64,000 nucleotides of DNA from Heterocephalus glaber (Eukaryota; Chordata; Mammalia; Rodentia; Bathyergidae): the NCBI RefSeq assembly GCF_000247695.1, contig NW_004624776.1:17936261-18000260 (forward strand), written 5' to 3'. Every line of letters starts with the position of its first letter. Within the stretch, counting starts at the first letter, position 1. The notes below the pieces were generated by a model. That model saw only the letters and a program-made list of their open reading frames with translations. It searched no databases and was not told the DNA's origin. Positions 43,625-55,095 of this stretch are shown piece by piece. The translations under genes and the position numbers were made by a program.

Positions 43625-44661
43625 ACAAAAGTACATCCATTTTCCTAATTTATCTTATTCTAGCAGTGTAATTTATTGGAATTTCTCATTTTAATTTTGA
43701 AAACATATGCATTGATTTTCTCTGACAGATCGCTATCCTAGCTGGTCATTTAATTGAAATTGGAATTATCAACAAGGACAGTGATTGAAACTTTGGCTCA
43801 TTTTTCTCAAACCCTAAATTATACCTTCACAGTTTATGTAGAAATATATTTGCTGAATATTTCAGTGACTTGGTATTTCCATGGAAAATATGTAATGCTT
43901 GCTTAATATCAGTGTAAGTGACTCATAGTCACTGATTAATAAATCAGGAGTTAAATTGCAGATTAGCATAGATTTTGAATGGGAAAGATTTAAACGATTG
44001 AAGCGACATGAGAGGAAATGTGATATGGCCAAAGCTTTATTTTAGAAGGGTTGAAATTTAGTGTCCAATGGTATTAGTCAGAAATAAAAGCCATGTCATT
44101 TTGGACAAATAGAGGGAGTCTCCTGGGGAGTAAGATGTTTTAATAAAAAAAAAATGTTTGCATGTTTAAGAGTTTTGTTACAACATCTAATATATTAAAG
44201 TATATTCTTGAAGTTTCCGGTGATAGCAAAGATTTCAAAGTTGAGAGATTTTAAGAATAAAACTGAATACTTGTATGTTAGAATAACAGTTGTTAATGTT
44301 TTCTAGTATTTCTATTAGTTATTTATAGGCATGGACTTTTTAAAGAGTGGAAGATTACTTCAGTGCAGATTTCAGATTACTTTGATTGTAAATATTTCAA
44401 CACACAGCTCTTAAAAGAATATTGTGGCCGGTTTTATACCAAAGAATATTAATTTCCACATATTATATTAAAAAATACATGTCAAGTTATATAACCAAGT
44501 GTAGGTTTATTTCATCATAAGCTAATCATATGATTAAATAAATAAGCAGTAATCTTACACTTTATAAAAGCATTCTTTCATTTTCAACAGCCTACGTTAC
44601 TAAGTATTTAAAAATAGGACTTATTTTCTTATGTTCACTTTATACAAAAATTTCTTTGTTT

Positions 44662-44749
44662 CTTTTTTTTTTTTTGTACCTTGGGGATCAAACTCAGGAC
44701 CTTGCATTTTTGAGGCAGGCGATGGAACCACTGAGCTAAATCCCGAGCC
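44662..44749 (-). repeat. ID-like SINE
   Basis: T tail, gtaccttggggatcaaactc to gagctaaatcccgagcc. Confidence 0.9.
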
Positions 44750-44902
44750 TTCCCATATGAATTTCTCATTGAGTAATTTATAAACATTTATTCTTAGGAA
44801 ATAAGGAAGAATTGGAGAAATTTCTACATTTAATCTTTTAAAATCTGAATTTACATGTTAAGTATTCTATTCACTTTTTTAAACTACCAACAGCACCATG
44901 TT

Positions 44903-45043
44903 AGCCAGGCATGGTGATGCATGCCTATAATGCCAGTACTTGGAAGGCTGAGGCAGGCAGATCACTGAGTTTGAGGCCCACCCAGGCTGCACAGTGAGTT
45001 CAAAGCCAGCCTGAACTACATAGCAAGACCCTGCCTCTATCTT
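44903..45043 (+). repeat. B1 SINE with duplicated segment
   Basis: agccaggcatggtgatgcat...gcccacccaggctgcacagt, gttcaaagccagcctgaact, accctgcctc. Confidence 0.9.
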
Positions 45044-45290
45044 CTGTGTTATAAAAAGTTTGAATCTTTTCCCCGTTACTGAAAAACAACATTAATTGAT
45101 TCAAGATTGATTGAAAATTGGATCTTTTAAGACAGCATTTAAAATTTAGTCTTAAGATTTTATTTACTCTTGTCTTTCCATAAAACCATGTTTACATTAT
45201 GAATGTTTCTTTGTAGAAACTTATTTGACTGTTTATTTGGTGAAAGCAGCAGTGTGTATGGTAGTTTCTCTGTTTTATTTTTACTTTTTA

Positions 45291-45379
45291 TTTTTTTCTT
45301 CTTTTGGTACCGGGGATCAAACTCAGGACCTGCGCTTGCGAGGCAGGCGGTGGAACCACTGAGCTAAATCCCCGGCCCT
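45291..45379 (-). repeat. Young ID-like SINE
   Basis: ggtaccggggatcaaactca to gctaaatccccggccc. Confidence 0.95.
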
Positions 45380-45929
45380 GTATTTTGTTGTCCTTGTGAA
45401 CACCAGAAGACTGTTTCACATTGAGGACAATGCACTTCTTAATGTAGTCACAGTCCATGTATGTACATTGAAAAAAATTCTTCAAGGATATTGTTTCATG
45501 GCTTGAATCACTATTGTTGCTACTACCTCCTTCCTCTGCAGTAGATACTGTATTTTGTTGAGTATAAGGAAATCTAAGAATTATTCTTTGGTTTGTCCCT
45601 TTGATTTAAACAAACAAGATATAGAAGGTGGTATCTGCTTGTTACTGTGTATAATATTTGTTGTTACAGAACAGTATTATAATCTATGAGATTTTATAGG
45701 GGTTACTTCAGAACCAAAGTTAAGATAAAATTAGCAGAATTGGGAAGAATTAAATGGAAGTGTACTGAGTTTGAAAGCATGACTATTTTCTTTTTAATTT
45801 TTCCATATTTAAAAATAAATTCAGTAAGTTTCTTTAGTTACTCATGTTAGTCCTGCCTTGTTTCAGTGGTAATGAGAGTGAACCACAACTACATATAGAT
45901 ACGTAATTTTTGTGGGTGGGTTGTTTTCT

Positions 45930-46152
45930 TTGTAGTATTAGAGATTGAACATGGGAACTCACGCATGCTAGAAAAATGCATCACTGCTAAGCTACATCCT
46001 AACTCCACCTTCTTTAAATTTTCTCAAAAATTTCTAGACAAAGTTTAAGTTGCCCAGCTGTCCAAGCTGGCCTAGAGCTTGCAGTCCGTTCTTCCCTCGG
46101 CCTTCCTGGGTAGCTGGGGTTACAGTACAGATATGGCCCACCATCCCTGACT
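45930..46152 (-). repeat. Old ID followed by degraded B1
   Basis: agtattagagattgaacatg...aagctacatcctaactcc (ID), then agctgtccaagctggcctag...gtagctggggttacagtaca (B1). Confidence 0.6.
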
Positions 46153-46362
46153 TGTATATTTAAGTGGTTCACTGGTGGTGTTAAATACTTGAAATTGATG
46201 TTTATAGCTAAAATTTTCCTAGCTCTTTAATTACCTCAACATATTCACATTTTAATTTATATGTATAATTTAATTAGCCACATTCATTCATAATGTTTTC
46301 TCTGTGGAGCTCAGAGATACACTCTTACTCGTTCTAGCTTTCATTAAAAAATGGCATTATAT

Positions 46363-46489
46363 GAGCTGGGCAAGATGGTATGTACCTGTAATCTCAGCAC
46401 TCAGCAAGCAGAAACAGGAGGATTGCTGTGAGTTCAAGGCCAGCCTGCGCTAGTATGCTTAGTGACACCCTGTCTCCAAAAAAGAAAAG
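46363..46489 (+). repeat. B1 SINE
   Basis: gagctgggcaagatggtatg...gttcaaggccagcctgcgct...ccctgtctccaaaaaag. Confidence 0.85.
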
Positions 46490-46877
46490 GGACATTGCCT
46501 GTTTGCCAACCAGTCAGGCTTTGTGAATAAGATTTTGTTTATATTTTTGAGTTTTACTATAATGACATAACCATAATCCTATGCATATTAACTTTGCCAT
46601 GGTAGGACTATGAGTTACCTACATTTTCATTTGTTATATGGTTATTTAAATAATTTTACATGTCATTTAAATTATCTCATGTGGAAATACAGAAATATTT
46701 TAAGTCTTCCTTGCCCCAATAATCAGTTTTTCCCCAAAGTGTTTTTACATTATTAGTTAATGTAAATCAGTATCAAATTATGTGGCCTAGTGTTATATGT
46801 AATAAAATGTATAATCAGTAATTCGGGGGGGGGCTGGGGTGCAAATAATAATTTGTCCTGTTTGTTTTGTTTTGTTT

Positions 46878-47012
46878 GAGGCAGGGTGTTGCTATAGAGT
46901 CCACGCTGGCCTTGAGCTCACCATGTATTCCAGAATGCGTCAAACTCGCTGAGATCCTCCTGCCTCAGCCTCCTGAGTGCTGGGATTACAAGCATGTGCC
47001 ACCATGCCCAGC
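46878..47012 (-). repeat. B1 SINE
   Basis: Antisense: gaggcagggtgttgctatag...cctcagcctcctgagtgctg...gccaccatgcccagc. Confidence 0.85.
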
Positions 47013-47364
47013 ACCCAGTAGTTATTGAGTCTGTATTCTTTGAGTCAATTTAAAACATTTTACATATTCCCACACTTCATTATTTTACACATTAGTGTAA
47101 CTTTGAAGCAAAGAGTTTTTCAAATTTCAGAACAGTGGGGTTATTATCTACAAAATAATGTTTTCCTAGTTATACAAGACTTCAGAAGAGCTGTGTCATT
47201 CAGAACTTTACTATATCGTAACTATATATTTAGGGACTATACTCTGTGCTGGCAACTTTTGTAGGGCTTAAGTTATAATAGTGGAAAATACCTGTTCTCT
47301 AAGGAACAACAGTTATAAACACTTATATAATCAGTGGTTTTCAAACTTCAGCTTGTTCACTGGA

Positions 47365-47465
47365 AGGGTACAATCCTAGCCATTGGGAGACTACACCAGG
47401 CAGGAGGGTTGCCGTGAGTTCAAGGGCAGCCTGAACTACACACAATGAGCCCGTCTCCATAAAAT
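47365..47465 (+). repeat. Degraded B1 SINE
   Basis: gggtacaatcctagccattg...gttcaagggcagcctgaact...gcccgtctcc. Confidence 0.65.
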
Positions 47466-48306
47466 CACCCCCAAAACAGGAAATCACTGAACGGCTTCTT
47501 AAACCCCAGAGTTACTGACTCAGAAGATCTCAGGTGGATACAAGAATGTACTTTTTGCAAGTTCCAAGGTTGTACTGATGCAGGTGGTTGGGGGACCCTC
47601 CCTCCCAAAGGTGGGCACAGTGGTGGTTTGGGCTGTGCTTTTGTTGTCATAATCTACTGTACCAGTACTTTGTATGATGTTTAAACTCTGTGGCCTATCA
47701 TTCAGATGATCCAAAAGAACCTCCAAACCTTTCCAGCTGTTGCCAAGTTGACAAGCATTGTAAAATTTCATTGTTTTTGACTAGAAAATGTACTAGTTAA
47801 CTCCGTGCTACATAATATGTTTTTATTGTCTTTTTTGGAACTACGGTTGTATTATGTTCACAAGCTCAGTTAATTCAAGTGAGGAAGAAATATAGAAAAG
47901 TACAATTTGAAAACAGTTAAAAATTTTCACTTAACTGATTCTCACCTGTATATACAGTCATTTGTAATGATCTATTCTTATGTTTGGACATGCCAGTGCC
48001 TGGTGGGGGAAGTGCTAGAAAATTGTCCTAATCTTTGCTTATCATCCTGGTAAATATACCTAGAATGATACCCTTTTGATGGATTAAAATGATGGCTTGA
48101 CTTTTTCTTTCGTATGAATTTATCTTTTCTAGATTGAAGATAAAAGATTTGATTAAACTTATTTCATGAGACCATGAATATGTCTATTATAAACATAATT
48201 TCCTTTCCTTTGAAGTTTCCTTCTTTGTCATTTTAGAAAACATTGCTCATCAAGGAGTTCAATAAGTGGAAATTGTTAAGTAATTTTATACTAAAAGTTT
48301 GTATGC

Positions 48307-48380
48307 CAGGCTAGAGATGTAGCTCGGTGGTTGCCGGAGTTCCGAGGTTTGGTTGCCAGCACCATAGAAACAAACAAATG
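48307..48380 (+). repeat. Old ID SINE
   Basis: aggctagagatgtagctcgg...gaggtttggttgccagcacc. Confidence 0.7.
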
Positions 48381-48381
48381 G

Positions 48382-48465
48382 AGGGCTGGGGATTTAGCTC
48401 AGTGGTTTCGTCGCCTACTGCACAAGCGCAAGGACCCGAGTTCGATCCCCGGTACCAAAAAAAAA
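48382..48465 (+). repeat. Young ID-like SINE next to an old ID
   Basis: agggctggggatttagctca...gtttcgtcgcctactgcaca...gttcgatccccggtacc plus A tail. Confidence 0.95.
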
Positions 48466-48631
48466 GAAACAAAGGGATGTTTACATCCTGCCTTATGAGA
48501 AATATGTTTCAAAGTCAGTTCAAAATTACGCAGTACATTTTTTAAAAATCTGTCTATTGTGAGCACATAGTTGGTATTGAGTATTGTTTCTTCCAAAAAG
48601 TATAACTGTAATGGTGCATAGAAAACATTAC

Positions 48632-48713
48632 TTTTTTTTTTTGGTACTGGGGATCAAACTCAGGACCTTGTGTTTGCGAGGCAGGTGGTAGCACCACTGA
48701 GCTAAATCCCCAG
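48632..48713 (-). repeat. Young ID-like SINE
   Basis: T tail, ggtactggggatcaaactca to gctaaatccccagcc. Flanked by cattactt. Confidence 0.92.
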
Positions 48714-48948
48714 CCATTACTTGGTTTTGAGCCTTTTACTATTTCAGAGGATGGTTTCTGGCATAGTGCTTAGAATATATGTCTTGGAAATACTTAAATA
48801 TAGTGACTTGTTTAATGGAATCCTGGTGTTATCGGAGGGTCTCCAGCCCTGCTTCTCAAAGACCACCATAGCATAGAATTTGGTGTCCTCTCAAATTTTA
48901 CCTGGAAATCTACATGTATGATGAATTATTGTCATTGTTATTATTATT

Positions 48949-49083
48949 TTAGATAGGGTCTCTATGTAGTTCAGTTTGGCCTTGAACTCGCTTTGTAACC
49001 CAGGCTGGCCTCAAACTTAGTGATCCTCCCACCTCACCCTTCTGAATGCTGGGATTACAGGCATGTGCCATCTTGCCTGGCTT
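48949..49083 (-). repeat. B1 SINE
   Basis: Antisense: gatagggtctctatgtagtt...gtaacccaggctggcctcaa...catcttgcctggc. Confidence 0.85.
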
Positions 49084-49149
49084 GATGGATTTTGTGATTC
49101 TTGTGAACTAAATATGTGTTTGGGTGAGTAATGGCATGTTCATCTTTTT

Positions 49150-49316
49150 TGTTTTCTGGGTGTTAGGGATTGAACTCACCTTGGCCCTGAGCCACATCCC
49201 TAGTCCTTTTTTACTTTTGAGATAGGGTTTCCCTCAATTGGCCAGGCTGAGTTCAAACTTGGAATCTTTTGTCTCAGCCTCCCAGAGTCCTGGGATTACA
49301 GGCAATTACCTGGCTC
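49150..49316 (-). repeat. Antisense ID + B1 array (possible reversed dimer)
   Basis: ggtgttagggattgaactca...gccacatccctagtcc (ID part), directly followed by gagatagggtttccctcaat...gtcctgggattacaggc (B1 part). In the - orientation this reads B1 then ID, as in B1-dID. Confidence 0.55.
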
Positions 49317-49339
49317 ATATGCATTTCTCTCTCTCTTGT

Positions 49340-49433
49340 TTTTGTTCGTTTGTTTTTTGGTACCGATGATCTCAAACTCGGGACCTTGTGCTTGCCAAGC
49401 AGACAGCGGAACCACTGAGCTAAATCCCTGGCC
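49340..49433 (-). repeat. Young ID-like SINE
   Basis: GTTT-rich tail, ggtaccgatgatctcaaact to gctaaatccctggccc. Confidence 0.92.
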
Positions 49434-49450
49434 CCTCTTCATTTTGTTTT

Positions 49451-49563
49451 TGTGACAGGGTCTCTTGTGTAGTTCAAGCTGACCTCAGTTAAACTCAAAG
49501 CAGTGCTCCTTCCTTAGCCTCCTAAGTGCTGGCTTTACAAGTATGCTCCACCATGCCCAGCTC
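49451..49563 (-). repeat. B1 SINE
   Basis: Antisense: gtgacagggtctcttgtgta...agcctcctaagtgctggctt...ccaccatgcccagc. Confidence 0.8.
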
Positions 49564-49620
49564 ATGTAGTTTTAAAACGGTCAAACTGTTGGATAAAAGG
49601 TCTATAAAAAACACATCTTG

Positions 49621-49706
49621 GCCTGGGGATTTAGCTCAGTGGTTTCACCGCCTGCCTCACAAGCGGAAGGTCCCAAGTTCGATCCCCAATAACAACAACA
49701 ACAAAA
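49621..49706 (+). repeat. Young ID-like SINE with CAA tail
   Basis: ggcctggggatttagctcag...gttcgatccccaataac, then (aac)n. Confidence 0.93.
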
Positions 49707-50254
49707 AACCTTACAGGATAAAAAGAACATTGATTTGGAAAGTGTACTACTTAAATGAGTTGCCTGTGGTGCAAGTGGGTACAGTCACTTTTCTGTGGAG
49801 CTGTGCTGGCCTGGAGAGGTCACATGTGGCTGTGGAATCCTTTGAATGACACTAGTGAGATTGAGAAACAGTTGGTTATTTCAGTTTGAATTAGATGTGC
49901 AGTGGCTTAGTATGAGGAAAAGCGTATGGAATAGCTTCAATTTTTTAATGTGCCCACCTGTTGAAATGATAGTATTTTGTATATTTTGGATCCAATAAAA
50001 TAGATCATTAAGCTAATTTTACCTGTTTTCTTTTCTTCTCACTTTGATGCCACTTCCTGGACACTTAAAACTGCACACAGGCCTTGCATTAATTTTCTGT
50101 TGGACAGTGTTGCTCTAGATTCTGTTTCCTTTCACGGTATAACCTCATAGTGTTACTATGTAGACGACTTGTTATTACCTTTTAAAAGGACTAACGTAAG
50201 GTTGAACTTTAAAGTTTAAATGTGTATTTACCATTATGTCTTGGTGTGAGATAG

Positions 50255-50350
50255 ATTTTGTTTTTGTTTTTGTTTTTGGTACCGGGGATCAAACTTGGTC
50301 CTTGTGCTTACGCAGCAGGTGGCAAAACCACTGAGCTAAATCCCCGGCCC
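50255..50350 (-). repeat. Young ID-like SINE with TSD
   Basis: ggtaccggggatcaaacttg to gctaaatccccggccc. TSD tgtgagatag at 50245-50254 and 50351-50360. Confidence 0.95.
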
Positions 50351-50667
50351 TGTGAGATAGTTTTCTTTAGCATAATTTCTTGGTGTTTGTCATACTAAGA
50401 CAGAGTTCTCAGTAAATTTCTTTATTGTGTTGCTAGGAATCAAACCCAGTACCTCACACAATTAGATAAGGGCTTTCCCTTCTAATCTCCCTTTTTATTT
50501 TTGTTACTTTTTATTTGTGTTTATTATCTATTTGATAGCATTCATAAAATTTTGTTAGCAAATTTAATCCCTGAAAAAATTATGTCACCAAAAAAAAATT
50601 GTGTCACAGACTTCTCTGAGGTTATCTTTTTCTTGTATTAATTTTATTCTATCTAAAATGCCCCCCA

Positions 50668-50739
50668 GGGGCCCGGGATTTAGCTCAGTGGTTTCACTGC
50701 CTGCTGCGCAAGTGCAAGGACACAAGTCAATTCCCACCC
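50668..50739 (+). repeat. Young ID-like SINE, upstream unit of tandem pair
   Basis: ggggcccgggatttagctca...gcctgctgcgcaagtgcaag, then a damaged end, caattcccacccatg. No A tail. Confidence 0.9.
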
Positions 50740-50826
50740 ATGGCCGGGGATTTAGCTCAGTGGTGCCGCCACCTGCCTCACAAGTGCAAGGTCCTGAGTT
50801 CAATCCCCCCCGTACAAAAAAAAAAC
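50740..50826 (+). repeat. Young ID-like SINE, downstream unit of tandem pair
   Basis: ggccggggatttagctcagt...gttcaatcccccccgtac plus A tail, joined head-to-tail to the preceding unit. Confidence 0.92.
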
Positions 50827-51858
50827 CACACACAATACCACGCTATGAGAGTCAAGGGCCTTGACTATCATGTAGCTACTGAATTACTTCCTAGCAAGTC
50901 CTTATTAATGTTTGTTTGGTAGATGAATAACACCAAGTATAGGATAGGAATATTGTTTACTAGTGAGGATATAAAAACTTAAAACATAGTCCCTGCTCTG
51001 TTGGAATTTGAAGTTTAATGGGTTATGTAGACCTATAAGGAAACTGAGTGTGTTAAAGGACATAGAAATTTTACTCTAAAAAACTTATCCATGTATTTTG
51101 GGGAAACTTAGAAGATTGCTCTAAGATGATACCATTTAGCAGGTCTGAAAGGTGAATGGTGCTTTACACTTGTAGGGTTTTTTGAGCAAGAGGGTTAGCA
51201 AAGCTTGTGGGATGGCAAGATGATGTACTCAAAACAGCCAGTGGTATTGAGCACAATCCCAGAGCAACTAATGGAAAATTTAAGGGAAGGGTGGCTAGAC
51301 AGGGAGAGAGTGCACAAAAGTTTAGGGGCTAGGAGTGTAGCTCTGTAGTAGAACTTGTGCTTACCTTACTATGCACAATCTTTAGGTGAGAGAGAGGTCT
51401 TAGGATTGTGATTGATCTAAATCATATATATTTAGATCTTTGACTTAGGTAATTAGGGGTCAGCACAGTTGCTTTAGGTTGTAGAGTGACTGGATTAGTA
51501 ATATTCTAGACAGTAGAGAGACCCTATAGATCACTGGTTCACCCACCCCATTCCCCACCCCAATGTATTTGAAAGGGTGTAAGTGGAAATGAGGATTGTT
51601 TGCATCCCAGGCATGAGTAATTCAGACAGAGTGAATTTAACTGTGATACGTGTCAGGGTGAGAGGGAGGTGCAGTGTTCTAGGAATTTCTTTTTGAAATG
51701 GTGATTTGAGGGTACTGAGACACCCAAGGTAAGTGTTTACACCATTGATGGAAAGAGGAGGTAGCACCTCAAAGAAGAAGGTATAATCCAGTGGTTATTT
51801 TTTTAATGTTTTGGTTTTGAGTGCTTGTAGATGGTTTATTGGGATGGTTTTGTTGTTT

Positions 51859-51982
51859 TTTGAGACAGGGTCTCCCTTTGTAGTTTAGGCTGGCTCTGAA
51901 CTCACTATATCGCCCAGGCTGGCCTCAAACTTGCAACGATCCTCCTGCAGTGATTACAGGTGTGCACCACCACACCCGCTAT
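51859..51982 (-). repeat. B1 SINE
   Basis: Antisense: gagacagggtctccctttgt...tatatcgcccaggctggcct...tgattacaggtgtgcaccac. Confidence 0.85.
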
Positions 51983-52140
51983 TTGGATTTTCAGTACTGT
52001 AGAAAAGCTCTCTGCCTGGTAAATAATATTCTCATTGCCCCATCATCTGTTACTGAACTGACTCAGTACCCTCTTCACCTGTACTATATTTACATTTGGT
52101 CTTTTAATTTATCTCTACAAAATATCCAACATCCTGTCAC

Positions 52141-52298
52141 TTTTTTTTTTTTTTTTTTTTTGAGACAGGGTCTCGCTGTGTAGTTCAGGCTGGTCTTAAA
52201 CTCACTATGTAGTCTAGGCTGGCCTCAAACTCACAGCGACCCTCCTGTCTCAGCCTTCCAAGTGCCAGGATCACAGGTGTGGGCCACCACGTCTGGTT
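52141..52298 (-). repeat. B1 SINE with long T tail
   Basis: T run, then gagacagggtctcgctgtgt...tatgtagtctaggctggcct...gccaccacgtctgg. Confidence 0.88.
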
Positions 52299-52299
52299 T

Positions 52300-52492
52300 T
52301 TTATTTTTGTATTGGAGATTGCACCCAGGACCTTTGACTAGCTACATCTCCATCTCTAGATATTTTTTTCTTTTGAGTGAGGGTCTTGCCAGGTTGCTGA
52401 GTGGTCCCAGCTGTGCTCCAACCTGTGCTGCTCTTGACCGAGCCTGCTAGAGTGCTGGAATTACAGGCTTGTGTCAACATGCCCAGTTCCCT
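52300..52492 (-). repeat. Antisense ID + B1 (possible reversed B1-dID)
   Basis: ttgtattggagattgcaccc...actagctacatctcc (ID part), then gagggtcttgccaggttgct...tgctggaattacaggcttgt (B1 part). Confidence 0.5.
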
Positions 52493-52591
52493 TTCCTTTT
52501 GCAAATGCAGTGGCTTCCTACCTAAATTAAAAACAACAACAAAAAATGAGCTGTATTGCAGACTACAGGGGCTGCAGTTTGTTTGTTTTTT

Positions 52592-52723
52592 GGAGACAGT
52601 CTTGTTATGTAGTTGGCCTTGAACTCACTCACTAGGTAGCCCAGGCTGGCATCACACTCGTGTTCTTCCTGTCTAAGCCTCCCAATTGCTGGGATTACAG
52701 GCATGCGCTGCCATACCTGGCCT
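52592..52723 (-). repeat. B1 SINE
   Basis: Antisense: ggagacagtcttgttatgta...ggtagcccaggctggcatca...gctgggattacaggcatgcg. Confidence 0.85.
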
Positions 52724-52915
52724 AGCGCTTTATCTGATATGTTCTCTAACCACCTTTTCAATTCCATCTACCTCCTGTCTCCCTGGCACACTAAGCTCTA
52801 ACACAGATCCTCCCCCTCCCAGATATTTTTGTATGTCTCTTCCCATTACAATTTCACATCACCTTTTTCACTCATCTTTCTTTGTCAACATATTTTCTTG
52901 TGCCTACATTTTATT

Positions 52916-53009
52916 CTTTTTTTTTTTTTTTTTTGGTATCAGGGATCGAACTTGGGACCTTGCACTTGCACAGCAGGCGCCGGAACCACTGACCTAAATC
53001 CAGGGCCCT
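52916..53009 (-). repeat. Young ID-like SINE
   Basis: T tail, ggtatcagggatcgaacttg to gacctaaatccagggccc. Flanked by ttattc. Confidence 0.93.
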
Positions 53010-53119
53010 TATTCATTATTAATGTGCACAATATTAGGCATTTGGTACAGTCTGTACTCTTTATCCATGAATCCCAAATTCATGGGTTCAAGCAAGCTTT
53101 GATTAAAAACATTCCAAAA

Positions 53120-53300
53120 AGCCAGGAGTGATGGCACACATCTGCAGTCCCGGTATTCTGAATGGCTGAGATAGGAGGATCGTATGCCTGATCCCAGCCT
53201 GAATAATTTAGACTTAGCCATGACCTCATCTCAAAAAGGGCTGGAGATGTAGCTCAGTGTAAAGGCGCTGAACTCAATCCCGAGTACAAAAAGAAGAGCA
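53120..53300 (+). repeat. B1-dID dimeric SINE
   Basis: B1 part gccaggagtgatggcacaca...gacctcatctcaaaaagggc, then ID part ctggagatgtagctcagtgt...gaactcaatcccgagtac. Confidence 0.75.
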
Positions 53301-54335
53301 ACACCAACAAAAATCATATTGAACAGGTAGATTTTCCTTCTCATTATACTGAGCAGCACAGTATAACACCTGTAGCATTTATATTGTTTTAGGTATTATA
53401 AGTAGTCTAGAGATGATATAAAGTATATAGGAGGATACATGTAACTTCTATGCAGATAACAATGCTTTTTAATTATGGGACTTGCACATTCACTGATTTG
53501 GATAATGCAAGGGAGGCCCTAGAAGCATTCTCCCAAGGGTTCCTGGGGTTAGCTGTATCATAAGTGTTTTCATCTTGCCCTTTACATGCAGTAGTGAAGT
53601 AAGTAGAATTGGTAAGCCAGTTTGAGCAGAATTTGGTTAAATAAATAAAAGCATGCACCCTGTCTAACAAAAAACAAGAACTGGGATGAATGGATAGTGG
53701 AATCAACATTCTCCTCTTGAGTCTGGAGAGTAAATGAGGTTGGCAGTATGGAAGAAGAAAAGTTTTTTTAACAGTTGAAATAAAATTTAAAACTAAAATC
53801 ACAGTGTTTCTTGTGTGTATTGGCTCTGCCAGATACAATGGTGTTTGCACCTCCATGCATGAAGACCAGAGGACATAGAAGTAAGTTTTTAACAGGCCTG
53901 CCTAAAGTCTCCAGAAAATTGGCCCTGCTTTCTGATTGAGTAGAAAATGAAGGCTGCTGGTTTTATAAGTTTACATGCTTGTTTTCATTTTTTTCTTAGC
54001 TTGGTGTACATTGAAGAGATTGAGACACAGAAGTGGTAACGGTTGGCTTCTAGGAACAACTAGTCATGAACTACCGAGAAGCAACAATTTGAGGTCTTTG
54101 TTGATTAGATTACGTACATTTCCTGCATGTCATGATTATATGTGCTCCTACAGATACTGATGGTCTGATACGTGAATTTTTTCTAGTAATTGAGCCATAA
54201 AATGACAAAGTTGCAAAGATTTCCTGGAGAAATAATTAAGTGAAAAGTATGTTTTGAAGAGAACACCTAATTCTCTGACAGTTTTGGATGAATAAGTTGG
54301 GTACTGTACCAACATGAATTAAAAAGCTATGTTTT

Positions 54336-54416
54336 GGGCCTGGGATTTAGCGCAGTGGTGCTGCCACCTGTCGTGCAAGCACAGGGTCCCGAGTTCCATC
54401 CCCGGTTCCCCCCCAA
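54336..54416 (+). repeat. Young ID-like SINE with 15-bp TSD
   Basis: gggcctgggatttagcgcag...ccatccccggttcccccccc plus A. TSD aaaaagctatgtttt at 54321-54335 and 54417-54431. Confidence 0.95.
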
Positions 54417-54759
54417 AAAAAGCTATGTTTTAACAATTGTTAGGAAAGACCACACGTAATTGATAGTTTGAAGAAATGTTATGCCCAGAACGTTTTCTCT
54501 GAATTGGTCTTTAGTGTTAATCGTCTCTATTTGAATGGACAATTATTCGTATACTTGGAAGAATTCTTCAAGGTCACCATGTTTTCCTTCTGGCCCATCC
54601 TGTTTTCAGTTGCTTACTTCCTTTACCATGGTCTTTGAGTTAATATTTACTATTCATTTGGCTGGATTATAGGGAGTTTAAAATTTTTTTCTACCTCTAA
54701 TATAACACTGTTCACCTTTCTGGATTGCTTTTACAATGATGATTTTATTTTTAAAAAAA

Positions 54760-54848
54760 TTTTTTTAAGACAAGTCTTGTTTTATTATCTTCCTGCCTCA
54801 GCCTTCCATGTGCTGGAACTATAAGCATGTGCCACCAGCTCCAGCTGA
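54760..54848 (-). repeat. B1 SINE fragment
   Basis: Antisense: aagacaagtcttgttttatt...gccttccatgtgctggaact...gccaccagctccagc. Internally deleted. Confidence 0.7.
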
Positions 54849-54884
54849 CTTAGTTTCATCTCTTGCTAGAAACGTTAACATTTA

Positions 54885-55000
54885 CCCTGGGAATGGTGGC
54901 ATGAACCTCTAATCCCAGCACTCAGGAGGCTGAGGCAGGAGGATCACCATGAGCTTGAGGCCACCCTGGACTACATAGTGAGACCGTGTCTTAAAAAACA
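54885..55000 (+). repeat. B1 SINE
   Basis: ccctgggaatggtggcatga...cactcaggaggctgaggcag...ccaccctggactacatagtg. Confidence 0.9.
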
Positions 55001-55008
55001 GAAAACAG

Positions 55009-55095
55009 GGCCAGGGATTTAGCTCAGTGGTTCCGCTGCCTGCCTCACAAGCGCAAGGACCTGAGTTTGGTCCCTGGGACCACCAAAAAAACCCC
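55009..55095 (+). repeat. Young ID-like SINE
   Basis: gggccagggatttagctcag...gtttggtccctgggacc plus A/C tail, next to a B1. Flanked by cagaaaac. Confidence 0.93.

Larger units (their letters stand above)
41173..43640 (+). other. PSPC1: PSPC1 3' UTR, proximal and probable extended forms
   Basis: Follows the TAA at 41170-41172. A canonical AATAAA at 41454-41459 would give a 3' UTR of roughly 0.3 kb. Further AATAAA motifs at 41819, 42505 and 43619 could end longer forms. No SINE or L1 is seen here, unlike the flanks, which suggests transcribed and constrained sequence. The outer boundary is inferred. Confidence 0.6.

Noticed and set aside
53473..53856. A 127-residue open frame on the - strand, the longest uninterrupted one outside recognised exons
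   Set aside because: No domain or family I recognise, no clear splice sites or promoter, and a length that chance can produce in 64 kb. Not called as a gene.
53840..54160. A possible exon with a donor-like agaagtaagt at 53879 and an acceptor-like ttttttcttag at about 53999
   Set aside because: The reading frames are short and match nothing known to me, and splice-like motifs of this quality are common by chance.
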